Origin: Fusobacteriaceae bacterium
GTDB taxonomy: Bacteria > Fusobacteriota > Fusobacteriia > Fusobacteriales > Fusobacteriaceae
Reading direction: 5' to 3'
Length of the DNA: 43,046 bases
Assembly (NCBI GenBank): GCA_031289425.1
Contig: JAITPM010000114.1
Span: 1-43,046, forward strand
In this document: in pieces, positions 1 through 9,171 of the stretch
Layout: the number at the start of each line of letters is the position of its first letter
How positions within the stretch are numbered: position 1 is the stretch's first letter
Notes under the pieces: generated by a model
The model's input: the letters and a program-made list of their open reading frames with translations, nothing else
What the model was told of the DNA's origin: nothing
Database searches by the model: none
Made by a program: the position numbers and the translations under genes

Positions 1-1
1 A

Positions 2-253
2 ATGAAAAATACATATTTTTATACGTGGAAAGAATTTTCAACAAATAATGATATAGAAATTGAAGGTGTTGATATAGCAAAAAGCCCTATACCTCCCGGT
101 TTTTTTAGTGAGTATGGCAATGACTCTGTCTCTCTTTGTTCCAAAGATAAAATAGACAAATATTTCGATATAAAAAATGATTCTGATAAAAATAAAAAAA
201 TAATAGAACTTCTATATTGCGATAATGGATGCCATAATGGCGACGGAGTATAA
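2..253 (+). CDS. C-terminal part of a possible iron-sulfur/[FeFe]-hydrogenase-like protein
   Basis: An open frame reaches the left edge of the window, so the ATG at position 2 may be internal and the gene is probably cut off at its 5' end. The visible 83 residues hold no transmembrane segment. They contain a proline pair (PIPPGFF, about residues 30-36) and end with the cysteine motif LYCDNGCHNGDGV. That ending resembles the C-x-x-GC-x-NG-x-G loop that binds the H-cluster in the C-terminal domain of [FeFe]-hydrogenase-like proteins, but the match is short and from memory. The stop lies 3 bp before the ABC permease start, and the permease Shine-Dalgarno sits inside this gene, so the two are very likely cotranscribed. 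If the reading is right, an iron-sulfur protein is encoded next to the importer; a stand-alone small protein is the alternative. Confidence 0.45.
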   Translation: MKNTYFYTWKEFSTNNDIEIEGVDIAKSPIPPGFFSEYGNDSVSLCSKDKIDKYFDIKNDSDKNKKIIELLYCDNGCHNGDGV

Positions 254-256
254 TAT

Positions 257-1015
257 ATGAAAAAAATTTTTAAAGAAAGCATAATATTTATAATACTTAT
301 TTTATTGTGGCTTGTCCTTTCAAAAATGAATATTTGGAGTACATATATTTTCCCTCCTCCACAAAAAGTGTTGAGTTCATTTGTTAAAACTATAACAAAT
401 GGCGAACTGATAAGACATATATCGGCTAGTTTGCAGAGAGTTATAAAAGGATATACAATCTCATTTTCTATTGCCATTTTATTTGGCACTTTTGCGGGAA
501 TGAAAAAAAATTCTATATCGTACTATAATGGGTTTCTCGAATTTTTGAGAAATATCCCACCTCTGGCGCTTATATCTCTCTTGATATTGTGGTTTGGAAT
601 AGGAGAATTATCAAAAGTCATCGTCATAATTTTAGCTTCATTCTTTCCAATGTTCTTAAATATAAAAAAAGGAATTTCATCATGTGATGAAAAATTATTG
701 GAAGTTGGAAAAATATTTAAATTTTCAAAGTCAAAAATATTTGTTAAAATAATAATCCCATATGCGATACCAGATATCTTAGTCGGGATGAGGATAGGTC
801 TGGGGTATGCCTGGAGAGCTATAATAGGGGCTGAAATGATCGCCGCTGCCAGCGGTCTTGGATACTTTATACTAGATTCTGAACAAATGTCCCGCTCTGA
901 TAAAATATTTGTAGGAATAATAGTAATCGGTACAATTGGGTATATTTCTGATACAATTTTTAGATTGAGCTTAAAGAAAATATTAGGAGAGGGTGTTGAA
1001 AATAGTTGGAATTAG
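257..1015 (+). CDS. ABC importer permease, SsuC/TauC-like
   Basis: This 252-residue inner-membrane protein has about six hydrophobic segments and the BPD_transp_1 fold of nitrate/sulfonate/taurine-type importers. The cytoplasmic EAA-type loop that contacts the ATPase lies near residues 150-185 (EVGKIFKFSKSK followed by IIIPYAIPDILVGMRIGLG). Its length is normal for SsuC/TauC/ThiX permeases. It starts with ATG about 9 bases after GGAG. The ATPase gene overlaps its 3' end by roughly 20 bases and a binding-protein gene follows, completing an importer. The substrate cannot be read from the permease. Sulfonates, taurine, nitrate-like anions and thiamine precursors are all handled by relatives. Confidence 0.88.
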   Translation: MKKIFKESIIFIILILLWLVLSKMNIWSTYIFPPPQKVLSSFVKTITNGELIRHISASLQRVIKGYTISFSIAILFGTFAGMKKNSISYYNGFLEFLRNIPPLALISLLILWFGIGELSKVIVIILASFFPMFLNIKKGISSCDEKLLEVGKIFKFSKSKIFVKIIIPYAIPDILVGMRIGLGYAWRAIIGAEMIAAASGLGYFILDSEQMSRSDKIFVGIIVIGTIGYISDTIFRLSLKKILGEGVENSWN

Positions 1016-1715
1016 AGTAAATAATCTTGTAAAATCTTATGAATTATCCGGAAAGCAAATAAAAGTATTTGACGGGCTCAATTTTCATACCTATAAAAAT
1101 GGTATTACAGTAATATTGGGGAAAAGTGGATGTGGTAAAACTACATTTTTACGCATACTTGCAAACTTAGAAAATATGGATGAAGGCTCTATTGATATTC
1201 CCGGAAATAAAAAAATAGGTTTCGTTTTTCAAGAACCACGTCTTATGCCATGGCTAAATGTCTATGAAAATATAGCTTTTGTTCTGGGGAAGAAGGAAAC
1301 CAAAGAAAGTAAAGGCGAAATTCTTCAATTGATAGAGACAGTTGGGTTACAAAATTTTGAAAAAGCTTACCCCAGACAATTATCCGGCGGAATGAAACAA
1401 AGAGTTGCTATCGCAAGGGCATTGATATACGATCCTGATATCATACTTATGGATGAACCTTTTGCAGCGCTTGATTATTTTACCAGAAAAACAATGCAGG
1501 ATGAACTTATAAAAATACACTCTTTAACTAAAAAAGAGATTTTATTTGTGACTCATAATATAGATGAAGGTCTGATTTTGGGGAATAAAATTGTTATTTT
1601 TGCAAATGGGCAAGTCATAAAAGAATACGATATAGATGATAATTCTTACAATCGTGATTTGTTAAGCGAAAAATTTATAAAATTAAAACAGGATATATTA
1701 AAGAATATTAATTAA
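993..1715 (+). CDS. ABC importer ATP-binding protein, SsuB/TauB-like
   Basis: The protein energises the adjacent importer. Walker A (GKSGCGKT, about residues 43-50), a Q-loop (FVFQEPRLMPW), the signature LSGGM (130-134) and Walker B with the catalytic Glu (ILMDEPFAALD, from about 151) are all present. The QEPRLMPW stretch is typical of the nitrate/sulfonate/taurine subfamily. The first in-frame start is GTG at 993, but this is only 3 bases after AGGAG (985-989). TTG at 996, 6 bases after it, is spaced better, so the true start may be one codon later. The gene overlaps the permease gene, which implies translational coupling. No key residue is missing. Confidence 0.9.
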   Translation: MLKIVGIRVNNLVKSYELSGKQIKVFDGLNFHTYKNGITVILGKSGCGKTTFLRILANLENMDEGSIDIPGNKKIGFVFQEPRLMPWLNVYENIAFVLGKKETKESKGEILQLIETVGLQNFEKAYPRQLSGGMKQRVAIARALIYDPDIILMDEPFAALDYFTRKTMQDELIKIHSLTKKEILFVTHNIDEGLILGNKIVIFANGQVIKEYDIDDNSYNRDLLSEKFIKLKQDILKNIN

Positions 1716-1756
1716 AAATTAAATAATAATAAAAAATAAAAAAGGAGAACAATTTT

Positions 1757-2677
1757 ATGAAAAAAATCTTATTCGTATTAACAACTTTATTTATCAGTAT
1801 CTTCGCTTTTTCAAAGGACAAAGTAACTATTACTTATGTGAAATCACCATTAAATGTCCCTTCAATAGTAGAAAAAGAAAAGGGAATATTCAAATCTAAT
1901 TTTGAAAAAATAAGTTTTGAAGTAGATTATTCAGACCTTACAACTGGACCGGAACAAACGAATGCTTTGGCTTCGGGAGATATAAAATTTTTAAACGCTG
2001 TCGGAGCGACATCTGCGATTTTAGCTAGTTCCAATGGTTCAGATATCAAAATAATAGATGTTTACAGCAGATCTCCAAAAGCTTTTACTCTATTTTCAAA
2101 AGATAAAAATATTAAAAGTCCTTCTGACCTAAAAGGTAAAAAGATAGCAGGACCAAAGGGGACTATTTTGCATGAATTACTTATTGCATACTTAGCAAAA
2201 GATGGTCTAAAAGAATCAGATGTAGAATTTATTCAAATGGGGCTTCCAAATGCCAGAGCTGCATTGGTTGGTGGTAGTGTAGACCTTGCATTGCTTGCAG
2301 GTCCTGTAGCATATACTACGATAAAGGACGGGTATAATATAGTTACTACCGGTGAAGGATTGGTAGATGCTACAATAGTAACGGCCACAAGTGCCAGATA
2401 TTATAAGTCAAACCCTGAGGCCGTAGAAAAATTTATAGATGCCAGAAAGGAAACTTTAGAGTATATAAAAAATAATTATGAGGAAATAATAGCAATAACG
2501 GCTAAAGAAACAGACCTTCCTATAGATGCAGTAAAAGAGATGTATGAAATGTATGATTTTGATAATACTATAAAAGAAAGTGACATAGATTCAATGAAAA
2601 AAACTACAAAATTTATGATAGATAATAAAATGATTGAGAAAGATGTGGATATTCAAGCATTGATTTTGAAAAAATAA
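1757..2677 (+). CDS. ABC importer substrate-binding protein, NMT1/SsuA-like
   Basis: This 306-residue protein has a Sec signal peptide (MKKILFVLTTLFISIFAFSKD) with no lipobox cysteine, so it should be a free periplasmic protein. The body is a type II binding fold of the nitrate/sulfonate/taurine family: KEKGIFKS near the start, GDIKFLNAVG, then SDLKGKKIAGPKGT and a C-terminal lobe ending in YDFDN. It starts with ATG after AAAAGGAG, 41 bp after the ATPase gene, and a hairpin terminator follows the stop, so it closes the operon. High SBP demand could explain the small gap and strong RBS. The ligand is unknown; the family assignment is firmer than any substrate. Confidence 0.87.
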   Translation: MKKILFVLTTLFISIFAFSKDKVTITYVKSPLNVPSIVEKEKGIFKSNFEKISFEVDYSDLTTGPEQTNALASGDIKFLNAVGATSAILASSNGSDIKIIDVYSRSPKAFTLFSKDKNIKSPSDLKGKKIAGPKGTILHELLIAYLAKDGLKESDVEFIQMGLPNARAALVGGSVDLALLAGPVAYTTIKDGYNIVTTGEGLVDATIVTATSARYYKSNPEAVEKFIDARKETLEYIKNNYEEIIAITAKETDLPIDAVKEMYEMYDFDNTIKESDIDSMKKTTKFMIDNKMIEKDVDIQALILKK

Positions 2678-2709
2678 TTATGTGTTTTGTTTAAAATGAA
2701 TTAGAGATT

Positions 2710-2753
2710 ATACAGGGAATATTTTTTATATGATAATATTTCCTGTATTTTTA
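2710..2753 (+). terminator. Rho-independent terminator of the ABC importer operon
   Basis: The arms ATACAGG (2710-2716) and CCTGTAT (2742-2748) pair perfectly. They are extended by a G-T pair and AATATT/AATATT, around an 11-base loop. A run of T follows (2748-2753). The hairpin sits just after the binding-protein gene. Confidence 0.8.
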
Positions 2754-2899
2754 TATAATGTATAATAATGTGATTTTAAACACAAAAACCATTAAAATTA
2801 TGTAATAAACATGGAAAAATTCTATAATCTTATTTTTAAATGGTCAAATTCAACTATTTTAAAATATAGGCTGAATTCCTCTGTTTTATTTTAAACCTT

Positions 2900-3517
2900 T
2901 TACCCCGTAACCACACACCCCTCACGTACCATATTATAACTAGGTAAATTTAACGCAAGTATATCCTCTTTGACCACCTTAAACCCATATTTCTCATATA
3001 TTTTTAAATTCGAGATTTCTTGCGTAGCCAAAAAACATGGATAATGCGAATCGTCTATTTCTTTCAATTTTTTCTTTATCAAAGCATTACCTACCCCCTT
3101 ACCTTGCTCTTCTGGTAATACCGCAATAGGGGACAACGCCCAGAATGGAGGTGCAATAATTTCTTTTATAGTTGTAGTTAAAATCTTAAAAAAATAGAAC
3201 CAATGTTCCCTTGTTTCTTTCCTACACATGGATAATGCATTTTCCATATTTTTAACTGCATTTGAATCAGGTTTTTGATTAAGGTCATGAAAATCCCAAG
3301 ATGCAACCCCTATTATTTTTCTTCCTTCTACAGCAACATCTATTATTTTATCACTAAAGTTATTACTTATTCTATACTTAAATATAGAATATAAAAAATT
3401 TTCTCTTTCTTTTTCATCTTCTGCAAAATATTTGTATAATGGCTTATCTATAAAAGCCTTTGCTATTACACCTACTACTTCATCTAAATCATCTAAAACC
3501 ATTTTTCTGATTTCCAT
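2900..3517 (-). CDS. GNAT-family N-acetyltransferase
   Basis: This 205-residue soluble protein has the GNAT fold. Motif A, which binds the acetyl-CoA pyrophosphate, is visible as LPEEQGKGVGNALI in the second half. It is preceded by a beta-strand ending in WALSPIAV and followed by the motif B region NLKIYEKYGFKVV. It starts with ATG 5 bases after GGGGG. The gene is monocistronic and divergent from the ACT/PFL pair, with its own strong promoter at 3558-3586. The N-terminal half contains an internal stretch (KYFAEDEKEREN) common in acetyltransferases acting on small amines, but the acceptor cannot be inferred. Confidence 0.85.
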   Translation of the reverse strand: MEIRKMVLDDLDEVVGVIAKAFIDKPLYKYFAEDEKERENFLYSIFKYRISNNFSDKIIDVAVEGRKIIGVASWDFHDLNQKPDSNAVKNMENALSMCRKETREHWFYFFKILTTTIKEIIAPPFWALSPIAVLPEEQGKGVGNALIKKKLKEIDDSHYPCFLATQEISNLKIYEKYGFKVVKEDILALNLPSYNMVREGCVVTG

Positions 3518-3557
3518 TTATACCCCCACATGATGTAATATTATTTGTTACAACAAC

Positions 3558-3586
3558 ACTATAACATTATTTCGCTGTATTGTCAA
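3558..3586 (-). promoter_or_regulatory. Sigma-70-type promoter of the acetyltransferase gene
   Basis: On the minus strand TTGACA (3586-3581) is followed after 17 bases by TATAGT (3563-3558). This places transcription start a few bases further on, about 40 bases upstream of the ATG. Confidence 0.75.
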
Positions 3587-3620
3587 TAGTTACACCAAAA
3601 AAACAATTTTATTTTTTTAC

Positions 3621-3649
3621 TTGAAATAAAAGCATTTTCAATATATAAT
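3621..3649 (+). promoter_or_regulatory. Sigma-70-type promoter of the ACT/PFL operon
   Basis: TTGAAA (3621-3626) and TATAAT (3644-3649) are spaced by exactly 17 bases, about 40 bases upstream of the ACT-domain gene. It is divergent from the acetyltransferase promoter; the two -35 boxes are about 35 bases apart. Confidence 0.8.
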
Positions 3650-3689
3650 GGTCAAGTAATCTAAATATTTAAACAGGGGGGATATGTGA

Positions 3690-3959
3690 ATGAACGCAAT
3701 TTTATCAGTTATAGGTAAAGATACTATTGGGATTTTAGCCGATGTATCTGTGGAGTGTGCTAAATATAAAGCCAATATTACTGATGTTAGTCAATCTATT
3801 TTAGGTGAATATTTTGCAATGATTATGGTTGTAAACATTGATAAATTAAATGTTGAATTTACAAATTTTGTAGATAAAATGCAAGAAGTTGGCAAAAAAA
3901 AGAGTTTAGAAATTCATATTATGCATGAAGACATTTTTAATTCTATGCACAAAATTTAA
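3690..3959 (+). CDS. ACT-domain protein, UPF0237 family
   Basis: This 89-residue protein is a single GcvR-like ACT domain: VIGKDTIGILADVS at the N-terminus is the glycine-containing ligand loop, followed by ANITDVSQSIL and a strand FAMIMVVNI. ACT domains bind amino acids and control enzymes or regulators. This subfamily is almost always encoded directly upstream of a PFL/UPF0210 protein, as here (20 bp gap), so the pair probably works together. The ATG at 3690 has GGGGGG 8-9 bases upstream. An ATG six bases earlier is followed at once by a stop codon and is not used. The biological role of the pair is not established. Confidence 0.88.
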   Translation: MNAILSVIGKDTIGILADVSVECAKYKANITDVSQSILGEYFAMIMVVNIDKLNVEFTNFVDKMQEVGKKKSLEIHIMHEDIFNSMHKI

Positions 3960-3979
3960 TTTGACATACGGAGGGGTAA

Positions 3980-5338
3980 ATGATTAGCAATCAAGAAATA
4001 TTAGAAACGATAACTATGATACAAGACCAAAGCCTGGATATCAGAACCATAACAATGGGAATTTCTTTGATAGATTGTATGGATGCAGACATAAAAAAAA
4101 GCTGCGACAAAATATACAAAAAAATATATAGAGTAGCCAATAAGTTAGTAGAAACTGGAGAATACCTTTCCAAAAAATATGGTATTCCTATCATAAATAA
4201 AAGAGTTGCAGTAACACCTATTTCTTTACTTTTGGGAGCTTCAGGTGGCAATCCTCTAGAATACGCATTAATACTCGACAAAGTGGCCTGCGATATCGGA
4301 ATAGACTTCATAGGTGGTTTTTCTGCCCTTGTCCAAAAAGGATTTGCTCCCGGAGAAAGAGAATTGATAGACGCAATCCCAGAAGCCCTAAGTATAACCA
4401 AAAAAGTATGTGCATCTGTAAATGTCGGTTCTACAAGAGCCGGAATAAATTTGGATGCAGTTAAAATAATGGGACATAAAATATTGGAAGCTGCCACCCT
4501 TACAAAAGATAACGAGTGCATGGGAGCAGGAAAATTAGTCGTATTTTGTAATGCTGTCGAAGATAATCCCTTTATGGCCGGAGCTTTTCACGGAATAGGA
4601 GAAAATGATGTTGTTATAAATGTGGGAGTATCAGGTCCGGGAGTTGTGAGAGAAGCCATAAAAAAAATTCCTGCAGATGCAGAGATTTCAGAAATAGCAG
4701 ATACTATAAAAAAGACCGCATTTAAAATAACTAGAATGGGTCAATTAATCGGTGTAGAAGCCAGCAAAATGCTTATGGTGCCCTTTGGGATAGTCGACCT
4801 ATCTTTGGCCCCTACTCCGGCCGTAGGAGATTCTGTAGCTCATATTATAGAAGAAATGGGTATAGAGAGTTGTGGTGGATATGGAACTACTGCCGCCCTT
4901 GCCATATTGAATGATGCTGTCAAAAAAGGTGGAGTCATGGCATCCAGTCGTGTGGGTGGATTGTCCGGAGCATTTATACCTGTATCTGAAGATGCCGGAA
5001 TGATTGCTGCAGTAGAGAGAGGCTCCCTATCTATAGAAAAATTGGAAGCAATGACAGCAGTTTGTTCTGTTGGTCTCGATATGATAGTAATCCCAGGAGA
5101 TACACATCCAGATATTATCGCCGGAATGATTGCAGATGAAGCCGCTATAGGGATGATAAACTCTAAAACTACAGCTGTACGTATCATTCCCGCAGTAGGT
5201 AAAAAGGACAATGAAGGGGTTAATTTTGGAGGTCTTTTCGGATATGGACCTGTAATGAAAATAAATAGGTTTTCCCCAAGCAAATTTATAAATCGCGGCG
5301 GTCAAATACCTGCTCCGATACAAAGCTTAAAAAATTAA
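3980..5338 (+). CDS. PFL-family protein, UPF0210 (DUF711)
   Basis: At 452 residues this is full length for the UPF0210 family, a cytoplasmic protein related in fold to pyruvate formate-lyase-like barrels, of unknown reaction. Recognisable family stretches are [12 protein letters not shown] near the N-terminus, [42 protein letters not shown] and [13 protein letters not shown]. It starts with ATG about 5 bases after GGAGGGG. It forms a two-gene operon with the ACT protein and is followed by a terminator hairpin. Genes of this family are conserved in many anaerobes, so it looks like core rather than accessory DNA. Its activity remains undetermined. Confidence 0.9.
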   Translation: MISNQEILETITMIQDQSLDIRTITMGISLIDCMDADIKKSCDKIYKKIYRVANKLVETGEYLSKKYGIPIINKRVAVTPISLLLGASGGNPLEYALILDKVACDIGIDFIGGFSALVQKGFAPGERELIDAIPEALSITKKVCASVNVGSTRAGINLDAVKIMGHKILEAATLTKDNECMGAGKLVVFCNAVEDNPFMAGAFHGIGENDVVINVGVSGPGVVREAIKKIPADAEISEIADTIKKTAFKITRMGQLIGVEASKMLMVPFGIVDLSLAPTPAVGDSVAHIIEEMGIESCGGYGTTAALAILNDAVKKGGVMASSRVGGLSGAFIPVSEDAGMIAAVERGSLSIEKLEAMTAVCSVGLDMIVIPGDTHPDIIAGMIADEAAIGMINSKTTAVRIIPAVGKKDNEGVNFGGLFGYGPVMKINRFSPSKFINRGGQIPAPIQSLKN

Positions 5339-5354
5339 ATATAAAAATGCAACT

Positions 5355-5384
5355 AAAAAAGCTGGTATCTCTACCAGCTTTTTT
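5355..5384. terminator. Bidirectional terminator between convergent genes
   Basis: GCTGGTA (5361-5367) and TACCAGC (5372-5378) form a 7-bp stem with a 4-base loop. It is flanked by six A (5355-5360) and six T (5379-5384), so it can stop transcription from the PFL gene and from the opposing TRAP operon. Confidence 0.9.
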
Positions 5385-5391
5385 GTATTAT

Positions 5392-6321
5392 TTATTTTAT
5401 TCCTTTTTCATCAAAGTATTTTTTTGCACCTGGGTGAAGAGTTATACTCATACCTTGCAATGCAGTTTCAGGTATTATAAGAGCTCCAACTTTGTGTGCA
5501 GCAGTGATTCTTTCTTTGCTTTCATATATAGTTTTTAGCATATTGTAAACCAATTCTTCACTAACTTTTTCATTAACTACTAGCATAGATTGAACAGTTA
5601 CAGATGTAGCGTCTGTTTTTTGAGTACTATAAGTTCCGCCAGGTATCTTATAATCTGTATAATAAGAATATTTTGCTTTTAATTTTGCAGATAATTCTCC
5701 ATCAACCGGTACTATACGTACATCTTTTTGAGTAGCCAAGTCAACTATTGCAGCTGTAGGTATACCAGCAACTTGGAATGCAGCGTCTGCTTGTCCATCT
5801 CTCATAGCTGTAACAGCTTCAGCGAATGATAAATATAATATTTTTACATCTTTTTCAGTAAGCCCTGCAGCTTCCAATATTTGTAGTGCATTAAGACTTG
5901 TTCCAGACCCTATAGCACCTATAGCAACGCTTTTACCTTTTAGATCTGCTACAGCTTTAATACTAGGATCAATTGTTATACATTGGATTGGTTCTGGATA
6001 TAAAATAGCCATTCCTTTTACAGCGCCTATTTTTTCTTTGAATAATTCTACTCCATTTTCAGCATAATATGCAACGTCATTTTGGATAATAGCAACATCT
6101 AAGTCGCCTTTTTGTAGCATATTTACATTAGCTACAGAAGCTCCTGTTGACTCAGCAACTGCATTTACATCTGTAATCTTAGAATTCCATATTTCAGCAA
6201 AAGCTCCGCCTAATGGATAATAAGTACCTGCAGTTCCTCCTGTACCAATGTTTATGTAAGTTGGTGCACTAAATAATACACTTGTCAAAACAATAACCAG
6301 TAAAGAAATAATTTTTTTCAT
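5392..6321 (-). CDS. TAXI-family TRAP transporter substrate-binding protein
   Basis: This 309-residue periplasmic protein has a signal peptide (MKKIISLLVIVLTSVLFSAP) without a lipobox. The mature start INIGTGGTAGTYYPLGG is the diagnostic TAXI motif. Other family stretches are STGASVANVNMLQKGDLDVAIIQND, DLKGKSVAIGAIGSGT and FQVAGIPTAAI. It is the last gene of the operon DUF1850-TRAP permease-SBP. The gap to the permease gene is 60 bp with a good AGG-type RBS. Characterised TAXI transporters carry glutamate, 2-oxoglutarate or other dicarboxylates, but ligand prediction from sequence is poor. Confidence 0.92.
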   Translation of the reverse strand: MKKIISLLVIVLTSVLFSAPTYINIGTGGTAGTYYPLGGAFAEIWNSKITDVNAVAESTGASVANVNMLQKGDLDVAIIQNDVAYYAENGVELFKEKIGAVKGMAILYPEPIQCITIDPSIKAVADLKGKSVAIGAIGSGTSLNALQILEAAGLTEKDVKILYLSFAEAVTAMRDGQADAAFQVAGIPTAAIVDLATQKDVRIVPVDGELSAKLKAKYSYYTDYKIPGGTYSTQKTDATSVTVQSMLVVNEKVSEELVYNMLKTIYESKERITAAHKVGALIIPETALQGMSITLHPGAKKYFDEKGIK

Positions 6322-6381
6322 AAAATACCTCCAGTAATTTTTTAATTTATAAAATAAATAAAATTGACGCCTCTCTAAAGT

Positions 6382-8379
6382 TTAAATTTTTCCTTCTTTT
6401 TTAGCTTTTATACTTTGGTAAATCCACACTAATACAATAATTGCTATTCCGATTACATCAGTCCAAGTACTTTGTTCTATTGTGAAAAGACCTGCAGCAA
6501 GTATTAATATACGTTCTATAATATTTAAGTTAGTTTTAAAATAACCGGTTAATGCTACTGATACACACACTACCCCTATCAAAGCAGTGAGAATCTTAAC
6601 AATAACAAATATAGTAGGGTTGATCATTATAAGTTGTGGTTCCATTACAAATATATATGGAATAAGAAATGCCGCTATAGCAAGTCTTGTAGCTTGAAGA
6701 CCTGTCTTCATAGGTTCAGATTTTGCTACTCCTGCGGCAGCAACCGCAGCCAGACAAACAGGAGGAGTAACATCTGCTATGATTCCAAAATAGAAAACGA
6801 ATAAGTGAGCTGCAAGTACAGGAACTATAGGTACCCCGGCAGCATCCTTTATCATCAATATAGCCGGAGCGGCTATGGTAGATGTGATAACATAATTGGC
6901 TGTCGTTGGTACTCCTATACCGAGTATTAATGATGTAATCATTGTAAATATCAAAGTAAGTAAAAGGTTTCCGTTTGCTATTCCCACAAGAACTGAACCC
7001 ATTTTTAGACCTACTCCGGTTTTTGTTACAATTCCAGTGATAATTCCGGCACAGGCACAAGCAGACACAACTGTAAGCGCACTTTTTGCCCCTTGTATCA
7101 TACCAAGGAATAGATCTTTAGGAGTCAATCTTGTTTCTTTTCTGATAGAAGCACATATTATAGTAGAAACTATCGCACCCAACGCTGCCCTTATAGGAGA
7201 ATATCCTTTTGTCAAAAGGAAAATTACAACTATTATAGGAATAACCAATTGACCTCTTGTCTTCAAAACATTTATTAATTTTGGGATTTCATCTTTTGAT
7301 AATCCCCTTAAGCCTAATTTTTTGGCTTCGAAATGCACTCCGGCAAATACACCCATGTAATATAAAACTGCCGGAACAACAGCTGCCAATACAACTGTCT
7401 TATATGGTGTATTCGTTATTTCAGCAAGTAAAAATGCAGCAGCGCCCATTATAGGCGGCATCAATTGACCTCCGGTAGAAGCTGTGGCTTCCACTGCACC
7501 GGCAAATTCTGGTTTATACCCTAATTTTTTCATCATAGGAATAGTAAAACTTCCGGTTCCTACTACATTGGCAACAGAACTTCCGGATAAAGTTCCCATA
7601 CACGCACTTGATATAACTGCAACTTTTGCAGGCCCACCCGGTGAACTTCCTGATATACTGTTTGCTAAATCTATGAAGAATTCTCCCATTCCTGTTTTTT
7701 CCAAATAAGCACCAAATAATAAGAATAGAAATATAAACGTAGAAGATACTCCTATAGGTAACCCTAATATCCCTTCTGTAGTAAAGAAGAGATGTTGTAC
7801 CAAAGCATTTATACTAACTCCTCTGTGACTCATTATTCCCGGAACACTACGCCCAAAAACTGCATATAGTATGAATATAAGTGATACTATTACCATTGGA
7901 AGCCCAATAACTCGCCTTGCTGCTTCCAACACCAGTATTATTACGATTGCTCCCACTATCATATCGTTAGTATTTGCAAGTCCCGCCCTCATTACAATAT
8001 CTCCATAAAACACAACTCCATAAAGGCAACAACCAGCCGCTAGTATAGCCAACAAAAAATCAAGCGGATTTATTTTGTGCTTATCCATTTTACCATGGAG
8101 CGGATATAAAAGAAATACGGCAGACAGACCGAATGCTAAGTGGATAGAACGAGCTACTTGAGCATCTATTGGATTTTGAGAATAATAAAGTTGAAACAAT
8201 GTAAAACAAAATAATAATGCTGCAACCAATTTCCCTTGTATACCAGATAGTACTCTAAAATTAGAACCTTTATCATATTTTGCTAAAAGTTCATCAACAT
8301 CTACGGCAACATCTTCTGGATTTAAATTTTTATTTAAAGTTCCAGGTTCATCTAGATCTTTTCTTATCTTATCTGTCAT
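6382..8379 (-). CDS. Fused TRAP transporter permease (4TM/12TM, DctQM type)
   Basis: This large membrane protein of about 665 residues joins a small DctQ-like and a large DctM-like subunit, as is usual for TAXI systems. A soluble N-terminal region of about 45 residues precedes the first helix (LVAALLFCFTLFQLYY). The DctM part carries LLFGAYLEKTGMGEFFIDLA, SGSSVANVVGTGSFTIPMM and LGIGVPTTANYVI. An upstream in-frame TTG would add five residues, but it lies next to AGGTGG. The ATG at 8379 (protein MTDKIRKDL) is correctly spaced and was chosen. It couples Na+ or H+ gradients to uptake of the ligand delivered by the TAXI protein. Confidence 0.92.
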   Translation of the reverse strand: MTDKIRKDLDEPGTLNKNLNPEDVAVDVDELLAKYDKGSNFRVLSGIQGKLVAALLFCFTLFQLYYSQNPIDAQVARSIHLAFGLSAVFLLYPLHGKMDKHKINPLDFLLAILAAGCCLYGVVFYGDIVMRAGLANTNDMIVGAIVIILVLEAARRVIGLPMVIVSLIFILYAVFGRSVPGIMSHRGVSINALVQHLFFTTEGILGLPIGVSSTFIFLFLLFGAYLEKTGMGEFFIDLANSISGSSPGGPAKVAVISSACMGTLSGSSVANVVGTGSFTIPMMKKLGYKPEFAGAVEATASTGGQLMPPIMGAAAFLLAEITNTPYKTVVLAAVVPAVLYYMGVFAGVHFEAKKLGLRGLSKDEIPKLINVLKTRGQLVIPIIVVIFLLTKGYSPIRAALGAIVSTIICASIRKETRLTPKDLFLGMIQGAKSALTVVSACACAGIITGIVTKTGVGLKMGSVLVGIANGNLLLTLIFTMITSLILGIGVPTTANYVITSTIAAPAILMIKDAAGVPIVPVLAAHLFVFYFGIIADVTPPVCLAAVAAAGVAKSEPMKTGLQATRLAIAAFLIPYIFVMEPQLIMINPTIFVIVKILTALIGVVCVSVALTGYFKTNLNIIERILILAAGLFTIEQSTWTDVIGIAIIVLVWIYQSIKAKKEGKI

Positions 8380-8445
8380 CGGACCACCTCTCAATATATA
8401 TTTTGGATATAGAAAATCATATATGAACGCTCTTTTAAGATATAA

Positions 8446-8931
8446 CTAAATAATTCTTTTTTTAATTTTTAATAAAATTTTAACCGGCTTATCTCCCAAA
8501 ATATTGCTAAGCATGTACTTTTTATTTTGAATCCTTAAGTAATGTTCTGCAATTGGGGATATAACCATAGAAATACTGGGAAATTCTCTTTCTATTTTGA
8601 GAATAAATTTCCCATCCTTGACTTGCATCTCTCCTTCATCAGGTAAAAATGGTAATCCTACGCCATAAGATTCATAGACCGTTTTTTCTAGAATTATTTG
8701 CTTTTTATCGCCTACCACAAAAAACTCTTCCGTTTCTGTTTTCATAACTGAATGAGTATAACCCAGCGAAAAATTTTTGTCCGGTAACTTGTACTCAACT
8801 GTATTTCCAGTTTCTCTGTTTTCGATAACGAGATAATATCCATTATTCCTAAAAAATAGAAACCCGGCTATTATTATTAATATAATCAAAGAAAGTCCCA
8901 AAATAAACTTTCTCCTTTTTATAGCGTACAT
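8446..8931 (-). CDS. DUF1850 protein, TAXI-TRAP accessory
   Basis: This 161-residue protein has one N-terminal hydrophobic segment (FILGLSLIILIIIAGFLFF), probably an uncleaved anchor, and an extracytoplasmic domain. The family stretches FSLGYTHSVMKTETEEFFVV and ESYGVGLPFLPDEG identify DUF1850. This family is found beside TAXI-type TRAP transporters, exactly the arrangement here, and is presumed to assist assembly or binding at the membrane. It is the first gene of the operon; two tandem sigma-70-like promoters lie in its 318-bp upstream region. Confidence 0.83.
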   Translation of the reverse strand: MYAIKRRKFILGLSLIILIIIAGFLFFRNNGYYLVIENRETGNTVEYKLPDKNFSLGYTHSVMKTETEEFFVVGDKKQIILEKTVYESYGVGLPFLPDEGEMQVKDGKFILKIEREFPSISMVISPIAEHYLRIQNKKYMLSNILGDKPVKILLKIKKRII

Positions 8932-8982
8932 ATATAATTCCCTTTCTCTTTCATCTAAATCATATATACTAATTATTTATGA

Positions 8983-9011
8983 ATTTTACCAACTTTAACA
9001 TGTTATGTCAA
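8983..9011 (-). promoter_or_regulatory. Proximal promoter of the TRAP operon
   Basis: On the minus strand TTGACA (9011-9006) and TAAAAT (8988-8983) are spaced by 17 bases, about 50 bases upstream of the DUF1850 start codon. The spacer holds the palindrome ACATGT. Confidence 0.65.
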
Positions 9012-9171
9012 TATATTTTATGCATCTTAAGATTATTTAACAAAATAAATCAAATTTATTACACTTTATAAGTAAAGAGAACAATATTCAAACTTTAGAT
9101 GCAAATAAAATAAAAGTTTATAATTTCCATAATAATTTTCTAAACAATTATTTGTGAATATCCATAATATA

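Noticed and set aside
5027-5323. Long minus-strand frames inside the PFL-family gene
   Set aside because: They are antisense shadows of a well-conserved gene, with no ribosome binding site and no recognisable family.
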